From assembly GCA_965203135.1 (NCBI GenBank), contig CBDBBO010000001.1, forward strand, positions 310,001 to 374,000: 64,000 nt of DNA, read 5' to 3'. How positions within the stretch are numbered: the first letter of the stretch is position 1; every line of letters begins with the position of its first letter. The DNA comes from CATOSD01 sp965203135 (GTDB lineage Bacteria > Chloroflexota > Dehalococcoidia > Lucifugimonadales > CATOSD01). The notes under the pieces were generated by a model. That model ran no database searches. It was not told where the DNA came from and was given only the letters and a program-made list of their open reading frames with translations. Below, in pieces: positions 32,825 to 40,650 of the stretch. A program made the translations under genes and the position numbers.

Positions 32825-33134
32825 CATGCCCGAACCGAGGCAAAACCACAGGCCGCTCAGAAGCGGCCTGAGAATAACCAGCCGGACCGGAACGACGCAA
32901 TACGACCACCGCCACGTCGAGGGCGGAACGCTGACCGGCTTGGCGACGCGCAAGTCGGACGACGCGCTGATGCTCGTGACCAACCTGCACGTGATGGCCG
33001 GCAAGGACGACGACGGGAACTACCGGAACCCCACCGGTTCGGAGAAGATGTTCCAGGGAGGAAGCGATTGGTTGTTCAAGGTGGGAGAGGGTCTCATATG
33101 GGAGCCCGTGTCTCTCACCGAGGACAACACCATC

Positions 33135-33186
33135 GACGCCGCCGCCGTCGTGTTCGACACACGACGCCGCCGCCGTCGTGTTCGAC
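33135..33186 (+). repeat. 28-bp tandem duplication inside the protease gene
   Basis: A 24-nt block starting GACGCCGCCGCCGTCGTG occurs at 33135-33158 and again at 33163-33186, separated by ACAC. The 28-nt period is not a multiple of three and shifts the frame between the catalytic Asp and Ser codons. Confidence 0.85.
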
Positions 33187-35299
33187 GACAGGGCCGATGT
33201 CGGCGGTGCCCGCTTCGAAATGCACAACGCGGGTTCGCACGCCAGCCAGCGCGCCTGGCGCCGCATCATCAGCGGCACGAAGGTCCCCGCGAGGGGTATG
33301 AGGGTCGTGATGGTCGGGGCGAGCTCCGTCGAGAGGGCGGGAGAGATCAACGTGCTCGGCGACGAGGAAACGTTCAACGGCGCGGACTTCGTGGACATCG
33401 TCAACGTGCAATGGGATACGTCCGTGAGCGAAGGGGACTCGGGTTCGCCGGTGCTGTGGGAGGTGAGCCCGGGTTCGGGCGTGTATCGCATGGTGGGCAT
33501 CCTGTTCGCCTTTGACGGTCTGCGCCCGCAGAGTTCGTGGATATGCTCCGCGTCCGCGGTCCAGCGCGAGTTGGGCCTAGTGTTCGGCGAGCAACTGCCG
33601 GTGTTGAGTCTGAACGAACAGAGTGGCTTCGACAAGAACAAGTACGGGGTCACCACCTGGCAAACCCTCACTGACTTCTCCGGCGCGGCCTTGGGCGTGG
33701 ACATCATCAACGCAGGAAGTGAGAAGGGTTGGTCGGGAGGCACGATTCCCGCCACGACGGGCGAGGGGAAGCACAAGTGGTGGCAACTCACGCGCACGAC
33801 CACAGGCGTGTCCGTGTCCGTTCGCGGAGGACCCGACACCCGTGAGCAATTCATCGCAGGCAAGGAGTGGGGGTTCAGGGTGTACGTCAAGTGTGACTCG
33901 GACGGCGTGTGGAAGCACATCCTGTCCGGCTCGGACACGCTGAGCGCGGCGGGATTCGCGTCCGGTGCCAAGGCCGTCGTGGTCGGGGACTTCGCCGTCC
34001 CCCTCACCAAAGCCGAGGGCGACAAGTACGCCAAGTATTTCGAGGCGTTCAGGAAAGACGACATCGAGGTGCGCATAGACGCCGCGCCGCTCAACAGGGC
34101 TCCCGTGGCGAAGGCGAAGGTGCTGTCGCCCACGATCGTCAGCGTCGGCGACGAGGTTACGCTGGACGGCTCCGACAGCGAGGACCCGGATGGAGGCGCA
34201 CTTGCGTATGCCTGGGAACACGTCCCGGAGGCTGGCAGCGACCAGGATCGCGTGGTTCTAACCAACGCGAACACGGCAAAGGCCACCTTCACCGCCCCCT
34301 CGACACCGACGACCCTGGCGTTCACGCTGACCGTTACGGACGCGGGAGGCCTGAAGTCACAGGACACCATCGACGTGCCCGTGCTAGCCGCGGACGTCGA
34401 ATCCCTGGGGACGCTGACGGGGAGAGTGAGGGTCACGGGCGAGTGGTCGAGCGACATTCTGTCCATGAACAGGAGCGGGAGCTACGCGAGGTACTACGCG
34501 TTCAGGCTCGAAGAGCGCGCGACGGTGGTGATCAGCCTGTGGTCCGGGCAAGACCCCTACCTGTTTCTGCTCGCGGACGCGGGCAAGGACGGGGGCGTTC
34601 TGGATAGCAACAACGACTACATCGGCAGCCAATCGCGTATAACCCGGACGCTCGACGCGGGCTACTACACCATCGAGGCGACGACGCACAGTGCGGCGCG
34701 AACGGGGGTCTTCAAGTTGGACGTGACGGCGCTCAGCAACGACGCGACGCTCAGCGCGCTCGGCCTGTCGGCGGGCGAGCTTACCCCTGCGTTCGCCGCG
34801 GGCGAGACCTCGTACACGGCGTCCGTCGGGCACGCACAGGACACCATCAGGGTGACGCCCACGGCGAACCACGGGTCGGCCACGATAACGGTGAACGGTG
34901 TCGCCACGGCGAGCGGGTCGGAGAGCGGTGCGGTGAACCTATCCGTGGGAGCCAACACCATCAGCGTGGTGGTGACCGCGGAGGACGGCGCGAAGAAGAC
35001 GTACACGATCACGGTTACGCGCGCGGAGTTGGGCGCGACGACGCCGGACGACGATGATACCGGGGGCGGCGGCGGTTCCGGCGGCGGCGACGAGACCGGC
35101 GACGACGACGAGACCGGCGACGACGACGAGACCGGCGACGACGACGGCCCGAAGCCCCCTCCCCCTCCGTGCACCGAATGGGTGGAAACGAGCGAGTACC
35201 GCGGGCACTGCGACGCATGGGAAATCAAGGAGACCAGGACGTGCACGAACAGCGAGGGCGAGAAGGTGCCGCAGTACCGCTGGGTGACCTGGGAAGGGC

Positions 35300-35771
35300 C
35301 CGCGGAGACTTGGGGCGAGTGGAGCTCGTGGTCGAGCACCGGCAGGGAGCGCGGCAGGTATCGGGAGCGCGAGATAGAGAGGGAGCGGACGCGGACGAGC
35401 AACCGGTGCCGGACGCAGACGGAGAAGACGTGGGTGCCGGACCCGGTGGAGCCGCCGGAGACTTGGGGCGAGTGGAGTAGCTGGTCGGAAACGAGCGAAA
35501 CGCGCGGGCAGTGCGACGATTGGGAGATCAAGGAGACCAGGACGCGCACGAGCAGCCGAGGCAACACGCAGGCGCAATGCCGCTGGGTGGAGTGGGAAGG
35601 CCCCGCGGAGACTTGGGGCGAGTGGAGCTCGTGGTCGAGCACCGGCAGGGAGCGCGGCAGGTATCGGGAGCGCGAGATAGAGAGGGAGCGGACGCGGACG
35701 AGCAACCGGTGCCGGACGCAGACGGAGAAGACGTGGGTGCCGGACCCGGTGGAGCCGCCGGAGACTTGGGG
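35300..35771 (+). repeat. 169-bp exact repeat, period 303 bp, in thrombospondin-like region
   Basis: 35300-35468 and 35603-35771 are identical base for base by eye. Each encodes ETWGEWSSWSSTGRERGRYR and following residues up to PVEPPETWG. The period is 101 codons. Complete identity at silent sites implies a recent duplication or gene conversion. Confidence 0.85.
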
Positions 35772-36089
35772 ACCTTGGTCGTCCTGGTCGGACACCGGCT
35801 CGCACAGGGGATCGGGAGCGAGACGCCAGAAACAGCAGGTGGCCACGCGCACGAGCAGCAGGGGTCGCACGCGCACGCGATACCAGTGGGTGCCGGACCC
35901 CGAGACGCCGCCACCTCCGCCACCCGAGACCTGGAGCCCCTGGGGTTCGTGGTCGGACACCGGGAGGACGCGCGGGTCGGGCGAGTACAGCGAGAAGGAG
36001 CAGTCGCGATTCCGCGTCAGCAGCCGAGGCAATAGGCAGACGCAGACGCGCTGGGTGTCGAACGAGTAGAGAGACAGGAGGGTAACTAG

Positions 36090-36122
36090 AGAAGGCCCCC
36101 GCTTGGCCACAACCGGTCAGGC
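36090..36122. terminator. Hairpin between convergent genes
   Basis: A 10-bp stem AGGCCCCCGC/GCGGGGGCCT with an 18-nt inner part, between the protease stop and the NHL stop. Without a T-run it is only a probable bidirectional terminator. Confidence 0.5.
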
Positions 36123-36178
36123 GGGGGCCTCCTGTCGTTCCACATTGGTTGCATCAAGCAATCAGGGGTGCCAGCGCC

Positions 36179-37669
36179 CTACAGCCCGCGCAACTCCAGC
36201 GTTTCGACGTCGCCCGTGTCAAGGTCGGCGACGCGCACCGCGTGGTTGTTGGTGTCGGCGACGTAGAGCTTGCCCGCCGCGGCGCTCACGCCGGACGGCT
36301 CGTAGAACTCGGCCTCGCCCGCCGAGCCGTCCCTGTGGCCCGCGGCGCCGCTGCCCAACATCGTCATGCAGCCCCTGGTGGCGGGATACACGCGCTTGAT
36401 CTTGTTGTTGTAGCTGTCGGTGATGTAGAGCACGCCGTCGTCGGTGTCGATGCCGATGGGGTGCTGGAGACGCACCGCGTCGCCCACGCCGTCGGCGTCG
36501 CCGAAGGTGAACAGGCCCTGGCCTACGACGGTCTGCACGCGGCCGAGTGTGCCCAGATCAGCGGAGCGTATGGCGCTGGTCTCGCTGTCGGTGAAGTACA
36601 GCTTATCTCCGATGGAGGCGATGCCGCTGGGCTGGGCGAGCTGCGCGGAGGGTAGGGGGCCGTCCACGATGTTCTCTCGCCCGGAGCCGGCGTGGGGCAG
36701 GACTTCACCAGTGTCCAGGCGCATCCGCCAGAGTTGGTGGAAGCCGGCCATGGCTATGTAAAGCGTGCTGTCGCGCAGCTCGAGGTCCCAGGGGGAGTTG
36801 AGCGTCGTGGACAGGCCGTCGCCGCCCGCGTGGAACCGCATCGCCTGCTCGCCCACGCCCGCTATGGTGTCCACGTGCCCGGTGTCGAGCGCGACCCTGC
36901 GAATCGAGTGGTTCTTGGTGTCCGCGACGTACAGCACGTCGCCATCGAGCGCCATGCCCTGCGGGTCGTCGAACCGCGCCTCGTGCGCCGGGCCGTCGGC
37001 CAGGCCGCGCTCGCCGCTGCCGATGACCTGCGTGACTTCGCCGTCCAGCGTCGCCACGATCACGCGGTTGTGGTTGGAGTCCGCTATGAACAGGCGACCG
37101 GAAGCCGCGTCCGCCAGCGCCTTGCCCGGGAAGGACAGGGGCCGCTCCCATTCCGTCTCGCTCTCCAGCTTGAAGGTCATGGGCCGGCGGTCGATCAGCC
37201 CGTCGCCGTCGAACTCGCGCACCATCTCGGCGATGATGTTGTCGAATGGATCGAGAACGATCTCACCTTCGTGCTTGCCGATGACCTTGCCGCGCGGGTC
37301 TATGAACATCAGCGTGGGCCACGCCCTGACGGTGTAGGTCTGCCAGATGACGAAGTCGGAGTCGTTGGCGACCGGGTGCTCGATCTCGTAGCGCAGGACC
37401 GCCTTGCGCACGTTCTCGGTGTCCTTCTCGGCGGTGAACTTCGCGGAGTGCACGCCGACCACGACCAGTTCGTTCCGGTACTTCTCTTCCAGTTTCCGCA
37501 ACTGCGGAAATACGTGCATGCAGTTAACTCAACAGTAGGTCCAGAAGTCCAGGATGACGATCTTTCCGCGCAGGTCCTCAATCGAGAGCGGACGCTCGGT
37601 GTTCAGCCAGTCCATCCCCTTGGGGAAGTCGGGCGCGTTCACGGTGCCCGCGTAGCTCTGTGTCGCCAT
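36179..37669 (-). CDS. Thioredoxin-like/NHL-repeat protein (NHLRC2-like), candidate selenoprotein (UGA at codon 47)
   Basis: Read through TGA at 37531-37529, this is a 496-residue protein: a thioredoxin/TlpA domain (1-170) and NHL beta-propeller repeats (about 180-496, e.g. LYVADTKNHSIRRV, LYITDSYNNKIKRV). The family motif FWTYCCINCMH appears here as FWTYC-U-VNCMH, so UGA gives Sec47 in a UxxC redox pair with Cys50. The frame is intact on both sides and an ordinary start exists (ATG 37669, AAAGGATG upstream). After the UGA come 18 nt and a perfect hairpin TTTCCGC-AGTT-GCGGAAA (37510-37493). If UGA is read as stop, the protein would start at Met51 and lose its active site. A redox role, probably thiol-disulfide, is inferred. 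Confidence 0.78.
37493..37510 (-). promoter_or_regulatory. SECIS-like hairpin after in-frame UGA
   Basis: A perfect 7-bp stem TTTCCGC/GCGGAAA with tetraloop AGTT. The loop begins 25 nt after the UGA and its second base is G, within the bacterial SECIS range. No T-run follows. Confidence 0.58.
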
Positions 37670-37721
37670 TTTGATTACATCCTTTCGGCGCCCTCTCGGC
37701 ACGCCATTGGCCTCGATCCGG

Positions 37722-38384
37722 CTAGAGGCTCACGGGCCACTGCTCGCGCGAGTAGGCCATGGACCAGAACATGTGCTCGTAGCGCGAGCTGGCCAGGAAC
37801 GCGTCGCGCATGGCTGATCTGACGGCGGGACCTCCCTCCGCGCCGAACCGGTCCACAAGCTCGCGCCAGGCCGCCGTGCTTTCCTCAAGGATACCAGAGG
37901 AGTAGGCGTCGACCCAATGGCCGTAGACGGGATGGGGCGATGGCTGGAGTTGCCGGCCTATCTCGTGGTAGCTCCAGGGGCAGGGGAGTATGGCCGCGGC
38001 GGCCTCGCCGACTCCGCCCATGGAGGCGGCGGTCAGCATGTGGTTGACGTAGGCGAGGTTTGTGGGCGACTGGGAGGCGGCCTCGGCCTCCTCTTCGGTT
38101 ACGCCCAGCAGCTCGAACATGCGGGAGTGCAGGGGACGCTCCACCGGCGTGGTGACGCGCCTGGCCAGTTGGCGGATGGCCTCGGTGTCGGGGGCCTTGG
38201 ACAGCGCGATGGAGACGACCCGGCCGAACCCCTCCATGTAGTGGTAGTCCTGGATCACGTAGTAGCGGAAGCTCTCGACGGGGAGGGTGCCTCTCTGCAG
38301 CTCCAGCAGAAAGGGGTGTTCCATGATGTCGCCCCAGATGGAAGCGGCCTCCTGCCGCAGCTCGGATGAGAAACTGGTGGCCAT
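37722..38384 (-). CDS. TenA/thiaminase II family protein (paralogue 2)
   Basis: A 220-residue TenA-fold protein, divergent from the copy at 1182-1850 but with the same pocket segments: YYVIQDYHYMEGFGR, ILPCPWSYHEIG with the catalytic Cys, and SRYEHMFWSMAYSREQWP. The ATG at 38384 has GAGGAG 6 nt upstream. It follows the NHL/thioredoxin gene by 52 nt on the same strand, reading tenA then NHL, so the two may form an operon. The upstream region carries nested palindromes (38410-38496) that look like an operator. Two copies in 36 kb hint that at least one has a role other than thiamin salvage. Confidence 0.87.
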   Translation of the reverse strand: MATSFSSELRQEAASIWGDIMEHPFLLELQRGTLPVESFRYYVIQDYHYMEGFGRVVSIALSKAPDTEAIRQLARRVTTPVERPLHSRMFELLGVTEEEAEAASQSPTNLAYVNHMLTAASMGGVGEAAAAILPCPWSYHEIGRQLQPSPHPVYGHWVDAYSSGILEESTAAWRELVDRFGAEGGPAVRSAMRDAFLASSRYEHMFWSMAYSREQWPVSL

Positions 38385-38409
38385 TTTCACTCCTCTATTG
38401 CCAATTGGC

Positions 38410-38496
38410 ATATTGTGATAGCAGCAGTTTCCGTGCGTTTTCGCGATTCCGATATTGTAGCGGAGATCTCCGCGTAACTTCGCAATCACAATATCG
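38410..38496. promoter_or_regulatory. Nested palindromes upstream of tenA paralogue 2
   Basis: CGATATTGT (38450-38458) pairs with ACAATATCG (38488-38496). Between them is a perfect 14-bp palindrome GCGGAGATCTCCGC (38460-38473). A third ATATTGTGAT half-site lies at 38410 and matches the flank of the right arm (ATCACAATAT). The symmetry suggests a dimeric repressor or activator site for the tenA transcript. Confidence 0.5.
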
Positions 38497-38556
38497 AAAC
38501 TCGCGCGCATCCGCGGTTGATTCGATGTGTGGGGACCGGCGGACCATGGTATGGCC

Positions 38557-38633
38557 TGGCGTCCCTGGCAGGATTCGAACCCGCGACCCGCTGCTTAGAA
38601 GGCAGCCGCTCTGTCCAACTGAGCTACAGGGAC
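38557..38633 (-). tRNA. tRNA-Arg (anticodon TCT)
   Basis: A complete cloverleaf on the minus strand: acceptor GTCCCTG/CAGGGAC, D-arm GCTC...GAGC, anticodon stem GCTGC/GCAGC around CTTCTAA (anticodon TCT), T-arm GCGGGTTCGAATCCTGC, discriminator G and an encoded CCA. It reads AGA/AGG codons. Confidence 0.95.
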
Positions 38634-38737
38634 AACGGAGGACTGCATTCAAGTGTAGCACAACGGGCCGAATTCGTTCCCGTGCCGTGCGTGCTCTCCG
38701 GCACGCGTGGCGCATTTCCCACAGCTGCTGCCCCCGG

Positions 38738-39226
38738 CTACTTCATCGCGGACGTGCTGACGCGGTAGATCGAGAGTCCACCGGCCCATACTCTTCTGAT
38801 TCTGGTGATCTCCACGCCGTCGAGATCGGCCAGGGTGGTGAAGTGGCGTTGCAGGGCGTTGCCGATGGGCCGGCTCAGAAGGCCGACTCCGACCATGGCG
38901 GCGATTGCGACGGGTAGGCGGACGATGCGTCGGCCGCGGGCCAGGATCGCCCTGGCGAGGAGGCCGCCCAGCAGCGCGGCGGTGGCGATGTTGGTGCCGC
39001 AGTGGGGCGAGATCGCGAGCTCTTCGCGTCCGGCCTGGAGTGAGGCGAGGGCCTTCTGAGCGGCGGTGTGGACCTCTTCGAGTGACGCCCGGCCGAAGAT
39101 GAAGAACCCGCCGGGCGTGGAGTAGCCGCCCAGTGGGGTAGGGGACCTGGCATCGAGGAGCATGGTGACGGTGGCGTGCTCCAGTGCGTGGTTGCGTCGG
39201 ACGCTGTCCAGAATGTTCGATGCCAA
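38738..39226 (-). CDS. DUF6391-type membrane protein
   Basis: A 162-residue protein beginning SNILDSVRRNHALEHATVTML, with a conserved N-terminal HALEHAT segment, a Gly-rich stretch (GGYSTPGGFFIFGRAS), HCGTNIAT near residue 95 and two following hydrophobic segments (TAALLGGLLARAI, LPVAIAAMVGVGLL). This matches a family often annotated DUF6391, of unknown function. The start is TTG at 39226 with GGAGG 6 nt upstream; no ATG gives a better fit. The stop lies 104 nt before the tRNA on the same strand. Confidence 0.7.
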   Translation of the reverse strand: MASNILDSVRRNHALEHATVTMLLDARSPTPLGGYSTPGGFFIFGRASLEEVHTAAQKALASLQAGREELAISPHCGTNIATAALLGGLLARAILARGRRIVRLPVAIAAMVGVGLLSRPIGNALQRHFTTLADLDGVEITRIRRVWAGGLSIYRVSTSAMK

Positions 39227-39277
39227 ACACTGCCTCCTGGCGTTCGGTGAGGGACGGGGACCGGTTCGCCGGCACAC

Positions 39278-39827
39278 ACCACCATCATAACCCAGCGGCG
39301 ACCCGCTCGCCTAATCGTGGCGCTTGTGGAACGGTGGCGCCTGCATCTTCCGACGCCGGCGGCCGGTGGACTGGGCGGGCGTCGAGTGGGGTAGGGGATA
39401 GGTTGCCGGGGTACGCGCTCGACCCCGGCCATCACCCGAAGCGGCCCGTCTGGACCTCCAGTACCGGCGGCCTGGAGTAGGCCGCCGTGGTCACTTTACG
39501 GTCTCAAATGCTGCATGATAATAATTTACACGCTAAAACTACGTGTTGGTTATATTAGACAGGTAGGGAATCGCGCTGTGCGGGGCCGAGGCCCCATGCC
39601 GAGAGCCGCCCGAACCGCCAGGGCTGGGGACTTCTGGGCCCGCCAGACAAACTCTGACAGTATTAGAATTGCGTCAGAAATGTTTTGAAGAGGCATTGAC
39701 ATTCGATTAGTGGCGGGTTTAGCATTAGCGCATAGTAAAGCGTGAGCGGTATTTCAGCAGTGGTCCATCAGGCAGCGGGAACAGGGTCAATGTCACAGGA
39801 TATCTGTACAGCACTAAGGAGGACGAA
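39278..39827. other. Intergenic region with hairpin, promoter and possible RNA
   Basis: About 550 nt without a supportable gene. 39466-39487 is a strong hairpin GGCGGCCT/AGGCCGCC. 39490-39560 is AT-rich. 39570-39665 is a GC-rich block with stems such as GGGGCC/GGCCCC in an AT-rich setting, which may be a structured RNA of unknown class. 39696-39725 is the promoter of the small gene at 39828. Confidence 0.45.
39696..39725 (+). promoter_or_regulatory. Promoter of small HTH gene
   Basis: TTGACA at 39696-39701, an 18-nt spacer and TAGCAT at 39720-39725, giving a leader of about 95 nt. It has the same spacing and -10 as the lipoprotein 2 promoter but lacks the GTTC half-sites. Confidence 0.5.
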
Positions 39828-40055
39828 GTGACGACCAAGAAGACGAAGAAGATGCTGGCAGTCGAGTCGAAGTTTGACCAGCCGCTGGAGAAGATGCTTC
39901 CGGGGATGGTCACGGAGATGGGCCTGACGGCAACCGCCGACCACCTGGGGGTGAGCAAGGCCACGCTCGGCTACTGGTTGCTCAAGCTGGGCATCAGCGT
40001 GCAGAGGATAGCGCTCGCGCCCGGTGACACCATCAAGGTGACCCGGGTCAAGTAA
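39828..40055 (+). CDS. Small HTH-containing protein
   Basis: A 75-residue basic protein. Residues about 22-52 (EKMLPGMVTEMGLTATADHL, then GVSKATLGYWLLKLGI) form a recognisable helix-turn-helix, so DNA binding is likely. A short beta-type tail (QRIALAPGDTIKVTRVK) follows. The start is GTG 39828 with AGGAGG 5 nt upstream. It has its own promoter with a 95-nt leader and is followed by a 10-bp hairpin (GGCGCCGCA/TGCGGCGCC near 40110-40150). Its target is unknown. Confidence 0.72.
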   Translation: MTTKKTKKMLAVESKFDQPLEKMLPGMVTEMGLTATADHLGVSKATLGYWLLKLGISVQRIALAPGDTIKVTRVK

Positions 40056-40107
40056 GGGAAGCAACGCCGCTGAGTGCCGACGTGGTCGGCGCTCGCTCTG
40101 TCAAGAC

Positions 40108-40152
40108 AACGGCGCCGCACACCGGTGGTCAATTCCGATATGCGGCGCCGAT
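40108..40152. terminator. Hairpin terminator after small HTH gene
   Basis: CGGCGCCGCA and TGCGGCGCCG form a 10-bp stem with a ~20-nt loop, followed by ATTTG. It lies between the convergent HTH gene and smpB. Confidence 0.55.
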
Positions 40153-40176
40153 TTGCGTGGTGCGCTGTCTCAATTC

Positions 40177-40638
40177 CTAGCGGCGGCTGCGGCTGCCGAT
40201 CGCTTCTCGCGCCTCCTGCTCCCGGTAACGGTCGATTATGGCGCGGCGCTTGTCGTGGCGCCGGCGCCCTTTCGCCAGGGCAAGCTCCACCTTGGCCAGG
40301 TGCCGCTTCAGGTATATGCGCAGCGGCACCAGGGTGAACCCCTTCTCGGACACGTCTCTGCTCAGCCGCCGGATCTGCTCCTTGTGCATCAGCAACTTGC
40401 GCGGGCGCATGGGCTCGTGGTTTGCGGAGTTGCCGGCGTCGTACTGTGAGATGTGAAGGTTGTGTAGCCAGAGCTCGCCGCCTTCGGGGCGGGCGTAGGC
40501 GTCCCCGATGTTGGCGCGGTTGGCGCGGAGCGACTTGATCTCCGTGCCGGTCAGCACGATGCCCGCCTCGAAGGTGTCGAGGATGTCGTAGTCGCGCCTG
40601 GCCCTTCTGTTGGTGGCGATCGTTCTGTACTGGCTCAT
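40177..40638 (-). CDS. smpB: SsrA-binding protein SmpB
   Basis: A 153-residue protein that brings tmRNA to stalled ribosomes. Conserved segments are RRARRDYDILDTFEAGIVLTG, EIKSLRANRANIGDAY, LHNLHISQY, HEPMRPRKLLMHKEQI, GFTLVPLRIYLKR and the basic tail KGRRRHDKRRAI. The length is normal. It starts 12 nt after the S41 protease stop, so the two are co-transcribed. No tmRNA gene was found nearby. Confidence 0.96.
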   Translation of the reverse strand: MSQYRTIATNRRARRDYDILDTFEAGIVLTGTEIKSLRANRANIGDAYARPEGGELWLHNLHISQYDAGNSANHEPMRPRKLLMHKEQIRRLSRDVSEKGFTLVPLRIYLKRHLAKVELALAKGRRRHDKRRAIIDRYREQEAREAIGSRSRR

Positions 40639-40650
40639 GGTCCGACCGGG

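Larger units (their letters stand above)
32826..36069 (+). pseudogene. Trypsin-like protease with Ig-type domains and thrombospondin-like repeats, broken by a 28-bp duplication
   Basis: Removing one copy of a 28-bp tandem duplication (33135-33190) restores a 1071-residue protein. The S1 triad is then complete: His55 in LVTNLHVMAG, Asp105 in NTIDAAAVVFD and Ser197 in SEGDSGSPV. Later parts are a PKD-like domain (413-510), a PPC-like domain (517-625), a cadherin-like sandwich (627-725), a Gly/Asp-Glu-rich linker (727-770) and four to five W-x-x-WSSWS repeats (775-1071) resembling thrombospondin type 1. As written, the frame from 32826 ends at 33515 and the rest is open from 33178. These are extracellular domain types, yet this frame has no signal peptide. 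The defect may be real, reversible slippage or an assembly error. Confidence 0.72.

Noticed and set aside
39278..40176. tmRNA gene near smpB
   Set aside because: No tRNA-like ends with a T-loop and CCA and no tag frame could be found.
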